Shown: one piece after another, positions 12,546-23,300 of the stretch
Layout of the letters: each line of letters begins with the position of its first letter
Position numbering within the stretch: the stretch's first letter is position 1
Assembly: GCA_911728435.2 (NCBI GenBank)
Contig: OU452209.1
Coordinates: forward strand, 11,824,869 to 11,888,868
Direction of reading: 5' to 3'
DNA from: Apoderus coryli
Lineage: Eukaryota > Arthropoda > Insecta > Coleoptera > Attelabidae
DNA length: 64,000 bases
Made by a program: the position numbers and the translations under genes
Notes under the pieces: generated by a model
What the model saw: only the letters and a program-made list of their open reading frames with translations
Databases searched by the model: none
Told to the model about the DNA's origin: nothing

Positions 12546-13920
12546 TTTATTTTTTTTATCTTAAAACAATAATAAAAATAATTGTAAAATATACATTAGG
12601 TTTTTGCATAAAGAAAAATCGTTCCGGAAGGATGCAGATTCGGATTCAGCATCGAAAAATATGTAGAAAAATGTTGCTCTGATCCTACTATTTTTTTTTT
12701 GTGTTGTACTCGTATTAGGTATAAGCAAAAAGTTTTCATGGCAGCAGCTTTTGTTTTAAATTAATCAATATTCAAAAAGATTGAGGAAGTTTTCTGCAAA
12801 TAAATTATGTTAAACCTTCGAATATTTAATACTACTACTAGCTTGCGTGTATTAATCCTACTTAAAAAGTATAATAATATACTAATCCCTAACAGAAGGA
12901 AGGTAAAAACTACTAAAATAGTATAATATACCTACATCCAGGTGCAGATATTCCTTTTTTTTTTCACTTTGCATTCGCATCGACTAAGTAAATAGTAAAT
13001 TACACTTAGCTCCGTTATTATACTTATTTCGTTTTCTTTTTATGTCGTATTCTTACTCATTAATTATTAATATTTCCGCAACAGCGCTGTACTTGAGCCT
13101 CTATAAAACGAAACGGAGCAGAGACGTAGCGGCAGAGAACCATAATATTATTTTTTTATTGGTTCGTCAAAATAATTTATGATTATGCGTTGCCTTAAAT
13201 GCAATCAAATAATCTTCATTTGTATCTCGATTCTCTTTCACAATAAGCCCATGAGGCTGCAGTGAAACCGGGGACTCATGTCGAACGGACCCTTACAACA
13301 AAAAAAACCCTATTCTGTACTCCACTAATAATGGATGTGTCGTAGACTTTATTTCAGAATTTAATAAAATTGTTAATTTAATACTAACTAATCAGAATTA
13401 TTGTTAATATTTATTTATTGAATTTTTAAGTTTTACAGTTTTTAATTATTTTACATAATAACATAAATAAATACTGAATAGATATTTTTCTATTTTTTTT
13501 TCTTTGGGTTTTAGGTTCTTGAAAACAATTTTTTTTTTAATTTTTAGCGAAAGTTACATTTCGCTTGTCTGACTTTATTATAATATTCTACGACTACGTT
13601 TCAACGATGGTTTCTTCTTGTTCAAGGTGATATTAACACCACTCTGCTGAACCAAATACATCGCGATGGTATGGTTGGGCTTGTAACATAGACATTTTTA
13701 TTTACTTTGAATTTTTGGCACTTAGACCCTTTTGCAGTTATGGTCTTCAATTGTTATTCTAAAGAATACTCACATTTTTTATATATTTTTTATAATAATT
13801 TGTATAATTCGTTATTAAGAAAAGTAGAAAATACCTACATACGCTTTTTTAATTTTGACAAAAAGGTGACAACTAGTTTTTATTTTAATCTCTAATAATT
13901 AAGTATTAAGTACGTAAATT
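12546..13920. other. AT-rich intergenic DNA; nothing recognised
   Basis: No coding or repeat family could be named. GATGCAGATTCGGATTCAGC and the following CGAAAAATATGTAGAAAA (about 12630-12670) recur with changes near 48250-48290, so this is a dispersed repeat. Around 13590-13640 the minus strand reads GAAACCATCGTTGAAACGTAG, a phrase reminiscent of PLE ends but without a complete hammerhead core. Confidence 0.4.
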
Positions 13921-14095
13921 ATGGAAAATAGTGCTAAGCAGTGAAGAAGAATTAAGCGCTATACATCCTGATGTTGCTGAAGCTTCTAGTACTGCGATTT
14001 GTACCCTTATACCTAAAAATTCAAAGAGGCAGTATGAAAGGATATACAATCAATTCAAAGAGTGGTGTAAATCGAAAAAACTTGAAATTATTTAA
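13921..14095 (+). pseudogene. Crypton-like tyrosine-recombinase N-terminal fragment
   Basis: In the frame covering about 13930-14093 the translation contains SSEEELSAIHPDVAEASS followed by IPKNSKRQYERIYNQFKEWC and then a stop. The pattern proline-x-x-S-K-x-x-Y-x-x-x-Y-x-x-F-x-x-W is what I know from the start of the core-binding region of Crypton/KRBA2-type tyrosine recombinases of insects. An ATG at 13921 lies in another frame, so a frameshift is needed to join them. The catalytic domain is absent. The identification rests on this short match only. Confidence 0.45.
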
Positions 14096-14654
14096 TTTTT
14101 TATTTAATATTGTCGTGCTAAAGTTAGTTCACGCAGTATTTCGCAAACTAAGAGTGGTGAAAAAATGTCACTCTTTTTTCAAAGTTGATAAAAATGATAT
14201 TTTTCATGCTTCTTACCCGTCTGCCTAAATTTGGCTAAAATTTCAGTTATGTACATCGTTTGTGTAGAATCGTGAACTTTTAAAAAATTCTTTGAGTGCT
14301 TGTAATAATTACTTAACGTTCGATTGATAGCGAGATAGAGACGTTGCTCAAAACAGTAACTTCCATAGCTTCGTTTTCTTAAATTTGATTTGGCGAGTTC
14401 CTTTTGCTATTCGACACCTGTCGAGTCAGATAGGTTTTTTCAGTTAACATGCTTATCCGGATTTCCTTTGTTAAACAACATTATAGCGGCTCCCATGATT
14501 AAAGTTCTGGGAGGATAACTTGCATACGACACCAGAGACGTATTACCCTGTAGTTATTGAGCATTGTTAATTGTTTGTAAATAATATGGAGTTTGTGATA
14601 TTTAATAACTGGCCTAAATTTCAATTTGTTATATAAGAAGATATTTGAAATAAG

Positions 14655-15527
14655 TACAGGGTGGGTATTTCGGTTATTTTTTAAAGATAAAAACCTTGTG
14701 GTTTCCGCGAACCGCTATTTTTATGTGGAATAGAAGATGCCGCAAACAGAATAGTCGTAGCCCGCTCAGTTTCCCAGTTACAGGGCGATATTGAAAAATA
14801 ATTGCATTAATGCTTCGTATCTCGGTTACCCTTTTCCTTCGCGGAAAGATAAAAACGAACTGTGATAGAGATTTTTGCATAGAATCTAGGAGTTAATTTT
14901 TTTTTATAAGGAAAACGATTTCGACGATGTAAACCAAACTCTGTCTCTATTTTTTTGTCAGTCTTGTTATGCGCTTTTTTAAAATATTTATTAAGTTTTT
15001 TATATTTATTTTCAGCAAGCACTGGAAAAGTTAAAAACATGCAATAAAGAGTGCAACAAAATGCCCACCTTTGTCAATAAATTTGCTTGAACTCGATTGC
15101 TGCTTTCATAAAACACTCCTATCATATCCAGTTTTTCAAAGTTTGCTGAGAGTTGTGAAGATATGCATTTGGCGTTTTTGCAATCACGGCTGTTCTGATT
15201 CTGTCTGATGGTCTTACAAATTTATGAAACTCGCTTATAACGTTTAAATTAATGAAAATAAATATAGAAAAATATATATTTTAGGAAAGCTCATAACAAG
15301 CCTGACAAAAATATAGCAAGATATACGGAGTGTCCGATTTAAAAAACATAAGTTTGGTTTATATATTCGAAATCGTTTTTAGCATAAAAAATGTGCTAAG
15401 ACCATTTTGTTTGCGGCATCTTTTGTTCAAAAAAAAAAAAGTAGCTAAAGTTCGCGAAATCCGCAAGGTTCAACCTCTAAAACTAACCGAGATATCCCAT
15501 AAGGACAGCAAAATGGGACACCCTGTA
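14655..15527. mobile_element. 873-bp DNA element with TACAGGGTG inverted termini
   Basis: The left end is TACAGGGTGGGTATTTCGG and the right end CCATTTTGCTGTCC...CACCCTGTA in inverted orientation. Internal arm segments also match (CTTGTGGTTTCCGCGAA against TTCGCGAAATCCGCAAGG; GATGCCGCAAACAGAATAG against TTTTGTTTGCGGCATC). No transposase is present. It belongs to the same terminal-motif class as 4049-4400 and 50691-53090 and is presumably mobilised in trans. Confidence 0.7.
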
Positions 15528-16429
15528 CATTGAAAAACAGAACAATTTCAAATTTTTCACACCCTTAGGACATCTAATACATTTTTTCGGCTCTAGAAGC
15601 TCAGCCAAAAGCTTGTCGGGAAAAAAATAATAATAAGATACATAGAACTTATACTACAACATGAGGTAAACATAACCAACTCTAATAGCTCTAAAATAAC
15701 GAAGGTGTAAAAAATTAATAGCTAGTAATGAGAAGTTTTTGAACTATAGTTTCTAAGGGACGCCACTGTGACAACAACAGAAACCACTTCCTTTTAGTTT
15801 GAAGTAGCTAAAATTCTCAAATGCAATAAAAAACAAGTTTAGCATTATATCAGGTTGCGCACGAAAACTACTAACAGTTTCATTGTAATTAAAACTGTAT
15901 AAAAGTGTTTTCTAACTGCCTTAAATTCAAAATTAATTTGGCCAAGTCTAAGCGTTAATTTAAAAGCACAAAATGCAATCAGGCGTTTTTGGGCTATGAA
16001 GTGCTTGAAATGCACACGTTTCACCTAATAGGTGTCGTAACTTTTTGCTTTTGAAGCTAATTTAAAATATAGGTTTGGAGCTTCATCTGTTTATGAACTA
16101 TTTCTGTAAATTTTAATCTGAAGATTTAATAACGATAATACTAATACGTGTATGTTCATATCCCGATATATCTACATATATTTTTGTGGAGTAGACATCG
16201 TTTGATTTATATAATAATAAAAATTATTGACAACGTTATAGGACATCAAATAAATCTGTGTTTTTAGGGCTTTCAAGAATCTAAATATCCAAAGGCCCAG
16301 TTGCAATGATTTGCCTGCTCAACTGTCTCACGCGGAGGACATCAATAAGTAATTTGTATCTATATTCCAGAACAGTGACAATGTTTGTCTACCTTCAATT
16401 AATTATTACAACTCTCACAAATTGCATCA
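15528..16429. other. intergenic DNA; nothing recognised
   Basis: AT-rich sequence without a motif-bearing open frame on either strand, and no repeat partner was noticed elsewhere in the window. Confidence 0.4.
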
Positions 16430-17892
16430 TGACGCGTAGTTTGGGGTGAGTGTTGTCACCGTCTCAGATGTCCTAGACGCTGTCGGTGGTATAGCTTCGG
16501 AGACTGCGGGAAAAGATGGGATATCGCTGAACATGTTGAAGCTGTGTTTGCCCGTGATAAGTCGACATATTTGCCATATTTTATACTGCTGTTTTCTGAT
16601 GCATGAAAGAACGCTCGTATAATCCCGCTCCCCAAAGTATCGGAACCCTCCTCTTTTAGTGAAATGCGTCCCATTAGCCTGCTGCCAATTCTCTTGAAGA
16701 TTTTGGAGAGGCTTGTATACCGACAAATTAATGAATATTTTCAGTCTCTCAGCCTGATCCCTCTGCATCAGTCCGGATTCAGAGATGCACATGGTACGAC
16801 GGCCTCCCTTATGAATTAGATCCGCGCGTGTGATCCAGGACGGGCGAGTGCCTTGCCTTTTGACACCATTAATCACAAACTGTTGGTAGCAAAGTGTCGT
16901 TATGTTGGGTTTGATCAAGTGTCGTCCAAGTTTATTACATCCTATTTGAGTGATCGCCATCAGCGGGTCGTACTTGGTTTGCAGGTATCTTCATTGTTAC
17001 CTATGCAGTCGGGAGTGTCTCAGGGCTCGGTTCTTGGCCCGCTTTTGTTCTTACTGTATACATTTGACCTGCCTGATGTCGTGAAGAACGGTGAGGCACA
17101 GTTTTTTGCAGATGACACTCAGCTCTATTACCAGTTTGACCCTTACCAGTATGAGATTGCCGCTGGCAGGATTAATGGTGACGCACAGCTTGAGGTTAAA
17201 TCCAACTAAGTCAAAATGTATGATGTTTGGCCCTAAAACGAAGAGGAATTATTTGAAAGAAAACTTAGCTATATCCTTAAATCAAGTTCGTATTGCCTTC
17301 GTTGAGACGGCAAAGAATCTGGGGCTATTCATTGATGAAAATCTGCGATTTCAAAGACACGTTTCGTATGTGACCCAATGTTACATGCAGTTGAAACTAT
17401 TATACGCTAATAAAAAGTTCCTTTCTTGAAACATGAAGTAACTGCTGTGGTAATTTCGAGGGTGAGTTATGGTTTGACATGTTATTATCCCTGCCTTGAT
17501 GTTCTGACATCGGAAAGAGTCCAAAGAACTCAGAACTGATGTTGTCCTTTGGTGTGTGGCTTGAGGAGGTATGATCATGTGTCTACCTCAATTAGACGAC
17601 TCGGTTGGCTGAAGATTGCTAATATTTTAGATATATGTTTGTGTCTTGTTTAAAGCCAATTCTACTAACATCTGTCCCACTGTATCTTAAGGTTAAAATT
17701 GTGTTTAGACAGACTGCTCGTACCCTCAATTTACGTAATCATGATACCCTTACGGTGCCTATGCATCGCACAACCCTGTTTCGAAGATCATTTACATATA
17801 ATTCTGGTACTTTGTTTAATTGTTATCAAACGCATTTAGATCTGGCCACAGTTATTCTGTATCAACTTAAATTCTGGCTAGCCGACATTTAG
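16430..17892 (+). pseudogene. non-LTR retrotransposon (Jockey/CR1-like), 5'-truncated reverse transcriptase
   Basis: Reading with several frameshifts, the plus strand gives successive reverse-transcriptase blocks: a finger-domain phrase ending RPISLLPILLKILER at about 16660-16710, HQSGFRDAHGTTASLMN, FDTINHKLLVAK, SQGSVLGPLLFLLY (motif B region), and the catalytic FADDTQLY at about 17105. A thumb follows, with NLGLFIDENLRFQRHV. The last open frame (17635-17892) contains NLRNHDTLTVPMHRTTLF, a common C-terminal phrase of such LINEs. The endonuclease half is absent. Stops and shifts, for example after MN near 16815, show it is dead. There is no obvious poly-A or target duplication. Confidence 0.9.
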
Positions 17893-17950
17893 TTGACATA
17901 ATGCCATACGTGGAGGAAAATCAGGAATAAGTGCTTGACCGCTTTGGATG

Positions 17951-18168
17951 TGGAATGGATATAGCAAATTGTCCTTAAACGCCAAACAGTTATATTATTT
18001 ACATTCAAAACCTCAGCAACTTTTAGAGTAGAAGTATTAGGATTTTCTTCAACCATGTTCAGCACATCCTCTTCCAGCTCTACCGTTCTTGCTCTCTTTG
18101 GTCTTCCTATTTCTTTACTTCGTTTTAGTGTGCCTGTTTCATGAAGACGTCGTTGAATGTTATCGAAA
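17951..18168 (-). pseudogene. Tc1/mariner-superfamily transposase relic, N-terminal HTH part
   Basis: The minus strand reads IQRRLHETGTLKRSKEIGRP, then ELEEDVLNMVEENPNTST, then a degraded helix ending NNITVWRLR. This is the paired-like DNA-binding region (RRLHETG, GRP hinge, second HTH ending TVWR) of a transposase type widespread in insects. Downstream catalytic blocks of the same protein type are seen as separate relics at 38625-38785 and 54713-54930. No inverted termini were identified here. Confidence 0.7.
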
Positions 18169-19347
18169 TTTTTCTATCACGAGCCATACGCTGAGGAAAT
18201 CTCGGTCAACTCAACATTTGTACAGTGATTCATGTTAAGGAACTTCAACAAATTTGACAGATTCAAAATGATTGGCTCAGTCAAATATGACATATGAAAA
18301 AAATACGAGATATAAAAAGTTGTAGTTTTATTTGCTTTATCATAAGACAATATCCAAATTAAATTACTGTAATTGGCGTACATTTTTTTTGTCAATAATA
18401 TCAATATCATCAACTTTATTGTCATAAAGAATTTTTAATTTCTGGTAGACAAAGACAAAATATCACACAAATGATAATAAAATATAAAATAATGACAATA
18501 AAGGAAATGTCAAATATAAAAAATACATATAAATACAATCATATTAACATAAAACATCAAAAAACAAACAGTCAAACCAAATACGGTGACATCCGAGATA
18601 ATAACACACACACAGATAGATTTAAAATAAAATACATAGAGAAAAAAATTTATACAAATTCATATACACACATGCCGAGTCAAACTTGGACACGAACAGA
18701 AGCAATGCCACATTACCAACTGTCGACAAGGTAATCCAACATACCCTCAAAGTTCGTGGTAGTTTATTATATTTATATACTTTGCGACTCTCATAAATGA
18801 ATGATTTTTTTATCAAGGTAAGCAATCTCGTAGGCTATTAGTAAGCAAAAAAAATAGACCAAAAACATCTATGAAACCCCGTTTAAATCTTTCCGGTATC
18901 AGTCATAGTTTCAGAGAGATTATAATGAAACAAGTGTCAAAAGTGAATTTATTTAACTCAAGATAAAAAAAAAAAAAGAATACTGTCAGAATAAAAGGAA
19001 TGCTGTGCACCTAAATTCCAAACACTAGCTACCAAAAAGTTTTGTTTTACCAATTAAACAAAAAACTACTAAAAGGTATAAGTTAAATCTTTTACCGGAA
19101 AACTTTTAAATTTAAAGTTCCCAAACGCTTTTCCACGTTGGTATTAATTTACTCTTTGAAATTTTCAAACCTAGCATCGAATACACGAATTATGTATAGG
19201 ACTGCCTTTCACTATCGACGACATCATTGTGGGATTAAGCTTGTTGGTTGCTAACAGTAATTATGTCTAACGATATGGAATTTAACGGCAAAATTACGCC
19301 AAGACAATTATTATAATGAGTATGAAATCAAGTTTGATCCCTTTATA

Positions 19348-19495
19348 TCATAGAATTCATTCAATGAACACCTTATATCTTATGATGTTATTTTTAATGT
19401 ATGTTTATTATTCATTGTTAGATAAAAAGAAAAAATAAATTAAAGATTCACAAAACCGATCGGTCTAGTTATTAAAAATCCGATCAAGTTCTTCA
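19348..19495 (+). repeat. copia-type 5' LTR (in copy 1)
   Basis: The segment from about CATAGAATTCATTCAATGAAC to AAAATCCGATCAAGTTCTTCA matches the 3' LTR pieces at 19976-20046, 21779-21854 and 23200-23300. The canonical 5' TG is lost (CATAGAATT against TGTTAGAATT). It is followed by TTATGGGCCCAGAGC, a plausible primer-binding segment of the tRNA-iMet type used by copia elements. Confidence 0.7.
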
Positions 19496-19572
19496 AGTTA
19501 TGGGCCCAGAGCAATCCTAATTATTGGTAAGTCATTTTGCAATCCAATTAAATAAGAAAGAAAATAGCAAAT

Positions 19573-19975
19573 ATGTCAGACGTAAAGTTCGCCAAAACAA
19601 AGTTAAGCAATGAAAACTACTTCATTTGGAAATATAAGATATAACTACTGTTAATTAAAGGAGGATTGTGAGATGTAATCGAAAATGGGGTACCAGAAAT
19701 GCCCGATACATCGTGGAAAAAGAAAGATAACGAAGCTAGAGCAACAATATGCTTGTCAATTCATGATAATCAATTGGTACATGTGTGAAAACCAAAACAG
19801 CAGCTGAAGCATGGGAAAATTTGAAGGATTACCTTGAGAAATCAACACTAAGCAATAAGGTAACTCTTATGAGACAAATATGCAGTTTAAAATTAGACGA
19901 AAACAGTGATATACGAGTAGAACAACAAGGATTTCGTTCTTGAGAGACCAGTGTCGTGTCACGAATGAGGAGGAG
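19573..19975 (+). pseudogene. copia gag N-terminus fused to PPT (copy 1)
   Basis: The ATG at 19573 opens MSDVKFAKTKLSNENYFIWK, followed by a stop where the family has a further helix. The frame resumes as IENGVPEMPDTSWKKKD, AWENLKDYLEKSTLSNK and VTLMRQICSLKLDENSD. These are the UBN2-type Gag blocks of Ty1/copia retrotransposons. Gag then runs out at about 19940, and a polypurine tract (GAGGAGGAG) sits directly against the 3' LTR at 19976. Protease, integrase and RT are missing, so this was already a deletion derivative before duplication. Confidence 0.85.
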
Positions 19976-20046
19976 TGTTAGAATTAATTCAATGAACACC
20001 TTATATTTTATTATGTTGTTATTATTATTGTATGTAATATTGATTG
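19976..20046 (+). repeat. truncated copia 3' LTR (copy 1)
   Basis: It starts with TGTTAGAATTAATTCAATG immediately after the polypurine tract and breaks off at GTAATATTGATTG, where the second tandem copy (GCTCAGTC...) begins. The equivalent LTR in copy 2 continues past this point. Confidence 0.8.
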
Positions 20047-21149
20047 GCTCAGTCAAATATGACATATGAAAAAAATACGAGATATAAAAAGTTGTAGTTT
20101 TATTTGCTTTATCATAAGACAATATCCAAATTAAATTACTGTAATTGGCGTACATTTTTTTTGTCAATAATATCAATATCATCAACTTTATTGTCATAAA
20201 GAATTTTTAATTTCTGGTAGACAAAGACAAAATATCACACAAATGATAATAAAATATAAAATAATGACAATAAAGGAAATGTCAAATATAAAAAATACAT
20301 ATAAATACAATCATATTAACATAAAACATCAAAAAACAAACAGTCAAACCAGGCCGAGTTAAAGACGACAGTTACGCACAAAATACGGTGACATCCGAGA
20401 TAATAACACACACACAGATAGATTTAAAATAAAATACATAGAGAAAAAAATTTATACAAATTCATATACACACATGCCGAGTCAAACTTGGACACGAACA
20501 GAAGCAATGCCACATTACCAACTGTCGACAAGGTAATCCAACATACCCTCAAAGTTCGTGGTAGTTTATTATATTTATATACTTTGCGACTCTCATAAAT
20601 GAATGATTTTTTTATCAAGGTAAGCAATCTCGTAGGCTATTAGTAAGCAAAAAAAATAGACCAAAAACATCTATGAAACCCCGTTTAAATCTTTCCGGTA
20701 TCAGTCATAGTTTCAGAGAGATTACAATGAAACAAGTGTCAAAAGTGAATTTATTTAACTCAAGATAAAAAAAAAAAAAAGAATACTGTCAGAATAAAAG
20801 GAATGCTGTGCACCTAAATTCCAAACACTAGCTACCAAAAAGTTTTGTTTTACCAATTAAACAAAAAACTACTAAAAGGTATAAGTTAAATCTTTTACCG
20901 GAAAACTTTTAAATTTAAAGTTCCCAAACGCTTTTCCACGTTGGTATTAATTTACTCTTTGAAATTTTCAAACCTAGCATCGAATACACGAATTATGTAT
21001 AGGACTGCCTTTCACTATCGACGACATCATTGTGGGATTAAGCTTGTTGGTTGCTAACAGTAATTATGTCTAACGATATGGAATTTAACGGCAAAATTAC
21101 GCCAAGACAATTATTATAATGAGTATGAAATCAAGTTTGATCCCTTTAT

Positions 21150-21298
21150 ATCATAGAATTCATTCAATGAACACCTTATATCTTATGATGTTATTTTTAA
21201 TGTATGTTTATTATTCATTGTTAGATAAAAAGAAAAAATAAATTAAAGATTCACAAAACCGATCGGTCTAGTTATTAAAAATCCGATCAAGTTCTTCA
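21150..21298 (+). repeat. copia-type 5' LTR (in copy 2)
   Basis: Copy of the LTR at 19348-19495, with the same degraded CATAGAATT start and TCTTCA end followed by TTATGGGCCCAGAGC. Confidence 0.7.
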
Positions 21299-21375
21299 AG
21301 TTATGGGCCCAGAGCAATCCTAATTATTGGTAAGTCATTTTGCAATCCAATTAAATAAGAAAGAAAATAGCAAAT

Positions 21376-21778
21376 ATGTCAGACGTAAAGTTCGCCAAAA
21401 CAAAGTTAAGCAATGAAAACTACTTCATTTGGAAATATAAGATATAACTACTGTTAATTAAAGGAGGATTGTGGGATGTAATCGAAAATGGGGTACCAGA
21501 AATGCCCGATACATCGTGGAAAAAGAAAGATAACGAAGCTAGAGCAACAATATGCTTGTCAATTCATGATAATCAATTGGTACATGTGTGAAAACCAAAA
21601 CAGCAGCTGAAGCATGGGAAAATTTGAAGGATTACCTTGAGAAATCAACACTAAGCAATAAGGTAACTCTTATGAGACAAATATGCAGTTTAAAATTAGA
21701 CGAAAACAGTGATATACGAGTAGAACAACAAGGATTTCGTTCTTGAGAGACCAGTGTCGTGTCACGAATGAGGAGGAG
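21376..21778 (+). pseudogene. copia gag N-terminus fused to PPT (copy 2)
   Basis: Duplicate of 19573-19975 with the same in-frame stop after IWKYKI and the same direct joint of gag to the polypurine tract GAGGAGGAG and TGTTAG. The shared lesions prove they predate the duplication. One visible difference is GTGGGATG here against GTGAGATG in copy 1. Confidence 0.85.
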
Positions 21779-23300
21779 TGTTAGAATTAATTCAATGAAC
21801 ACCTTATATTTTATTATGTTGTTATTATTATTGTATGTAATATTGATTGAGTTGAAAATAGATCGAATACAACACAGTGCAATACGAATTGTCATAGGGG
21901 CAATGAAATCTTCTCCAACTGGTGCAATATTGGCTGAGGCACAGGAACCCCCTCTCGAACTTAGCAAGAAAATTTTTAGCAGAAAAATTGATCATAAAAA
22001 CACAAAACTATCTAAATCAATAGCAACTCTGTCTAATAGCGTCCTTACTGAAAAATTTTGGCAATTTAAAAAAACACCTCCACTCGTTTCAGCTTTCACA
22101 AATGTCAGCTCGTTTTCAAATGATACAGGAACTAGAAAAGTTTCCTATATTTTCCAGTAACATTCTATACACAGATAATTACATCCTAAATAATATCATT
22201 CTTAATTCTGAGTTGGAAAAAATTGATAAAAAGGCAGTACATATTTACACCGACGGTTCGAAGCTTGAGGGACGCGTAGGTTGCGTCTTTTTCGTTCCCG
22301 AATTCACTCACATGGAGAGATATCGTTTGCCTGATGTAAGTTCTGTTTTTAAGGCAGAAGCGATGGCTATTTAATCAGCACTCAATTGGGCTAGAAACAA
22401 CAAAATATATGATTTGATTATCATAACGGATTGTCAATCAGTTCTGAAGTCCATTCAAGCATCAGCGTCCAAATATTATAACAATGCATTAATCATTAAT
22501 ATTAGGACAATTCTTTGCGAATTATTTAATCATGGCAAAGTAAGTTTTGTTTGGTCCAAAGGGCATGTTGGTGTCACAGGTAACGAGACTGTAGACAAAG
22601 CAGCAAAATCTGCTTGCAACTTGGACAATACATCAAAAGTTTTTATATATAACGATGTTATACAATATTTTAAAATAAACATTTTCTTAGCCTGGGAAAA
22701 ACTCTGGAAAGATCACTCGAGATCTTCAAATAATCCCTATTTTCAAATACACCCTAGTTTACCATCGAAAAAAGATATACCACATATTTTCAATTTTAAT
22801 GTTGGTAGGAGCTACTCGTCAACAGTTACTAGATTAAAGTTGAATCACGGTTGTTTTCCTGAACATCTAAATAAAATAGGAATAAAAAAATCTCCTTACT
22901 GCGACTGTGGAAACACAGTGGGTGATCTTAATCACATATTCTTTGCTTGTAACAAGTACAGACATTTTTCACGCTGCTTCATTGAAAAACTAGTTGCTGA
23001 GTGATTTGAATTACCTACCAATATAGTACAATTACTTATTAACAATAGGAAAACATCCTATGATTTAATTATAGAATTTCTGAAGACTTGTAAACTGAAC
23101 ATTTAAGTAATTCAAACAGTCAACAGTTTCATTGTTAACAATCTGTGGCTAATAGACTACGTCTGAAGCCAAATCTTAAAAAAAAAAATGATTGAGTTGT
23201 CAGTGTTAAAAAATGAAAAAATAAATTAAGGATTCATAAAACCGTATAGTTCTCCGATTACTCTCCGTCTAGATATTAGAAATCCGATCAAGGTCTTCTA
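21779..23300 (+). repeat. copia 3' LTR (copy 2), interrupted by a LINE
   Basis: The left half is 21779-21854 (TGTTAGAATT...GATTGAGTTG). The right half is 23189-23300 (TGATTGAGTTGTCAGTG...CCGATCAAGGTCTTCTA). The two halves share the 11-bp TGATTGAGTTG, which is the target-site duplication of the LINE lying between them. Without the insert the LTR is about 175 bp, comparable to the 5' copies. Confidence 0.8.
21855..23188 (+). mobile_element. LINE (I/Jockey/R1-like) 3' fragment inserted in copia LTR
   Basis: A 5'-truncated insertion flanked by the 11-bp direct repeat TGATTGAGTTG (21844-21854 and 23189-23199), with an A-rich tail (23178-23188). The 5' end enters in the thumb/connection region (DRIQHSAIRIVIGAMKSSPT). 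An RNase H domain follows (IYTDGSK at about 22245, an in-frame stop near 22373, then IITDCQSVLKSI and WSKGHVGVTGNE). A C-terminal zinc-knuckle-like block (CDCGNTVGDLNHIFFAC) ends at a stop near 23003. The RNase H of this LINE type removes RNA from cDNA hybrids. It is dead through 5' truncation, at least one frameshift near 22150 and the stop. Confidence 0.92.

Larger units (their letters stand above)
18271..20042 (+). repeat. tandem duplication, copy 1 (1772 bp)
   Basis: The segment starting ATTGGCTCAGTC is repeated immediately downstream at 20043-21845. The copies are almost identical. Copy 2 carries a 30-bp insertion at about 20351-20380, one extra A in a poly-A run, and a few substitutions. 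Each copy contains about 1.1 kb of unidentified AT-rich DNA, then a copia-type 5' LTR, gag start and the first 71 bp of the 3' LTR. The repeat junction falls inside the 3' LTR. Confidence 0.95.
20043..21845 (+). repeat. tandem duplication, copy 2 (1803 bp)
   Basis: Second copy of the preceding unit. It differs from copy 1 mainly by the 30-bp block GGCCGAGTTAAAG...GCACAA inserted at about 20351. It continues without a break into the rest of the 3' LTR, which copy 1 lacks, so copy 2 holds the original right end and copy 1 the original left end. Confidence 0.95.

Noticed and set aside
13590..13650. PLE-like phrase GAAACCATCGTTGAAACGTAG on the minus strand
   Set aside because: Resembles text near PLE ends but has no CUGANGA and no stem II, so a ribozyme call is not supported.
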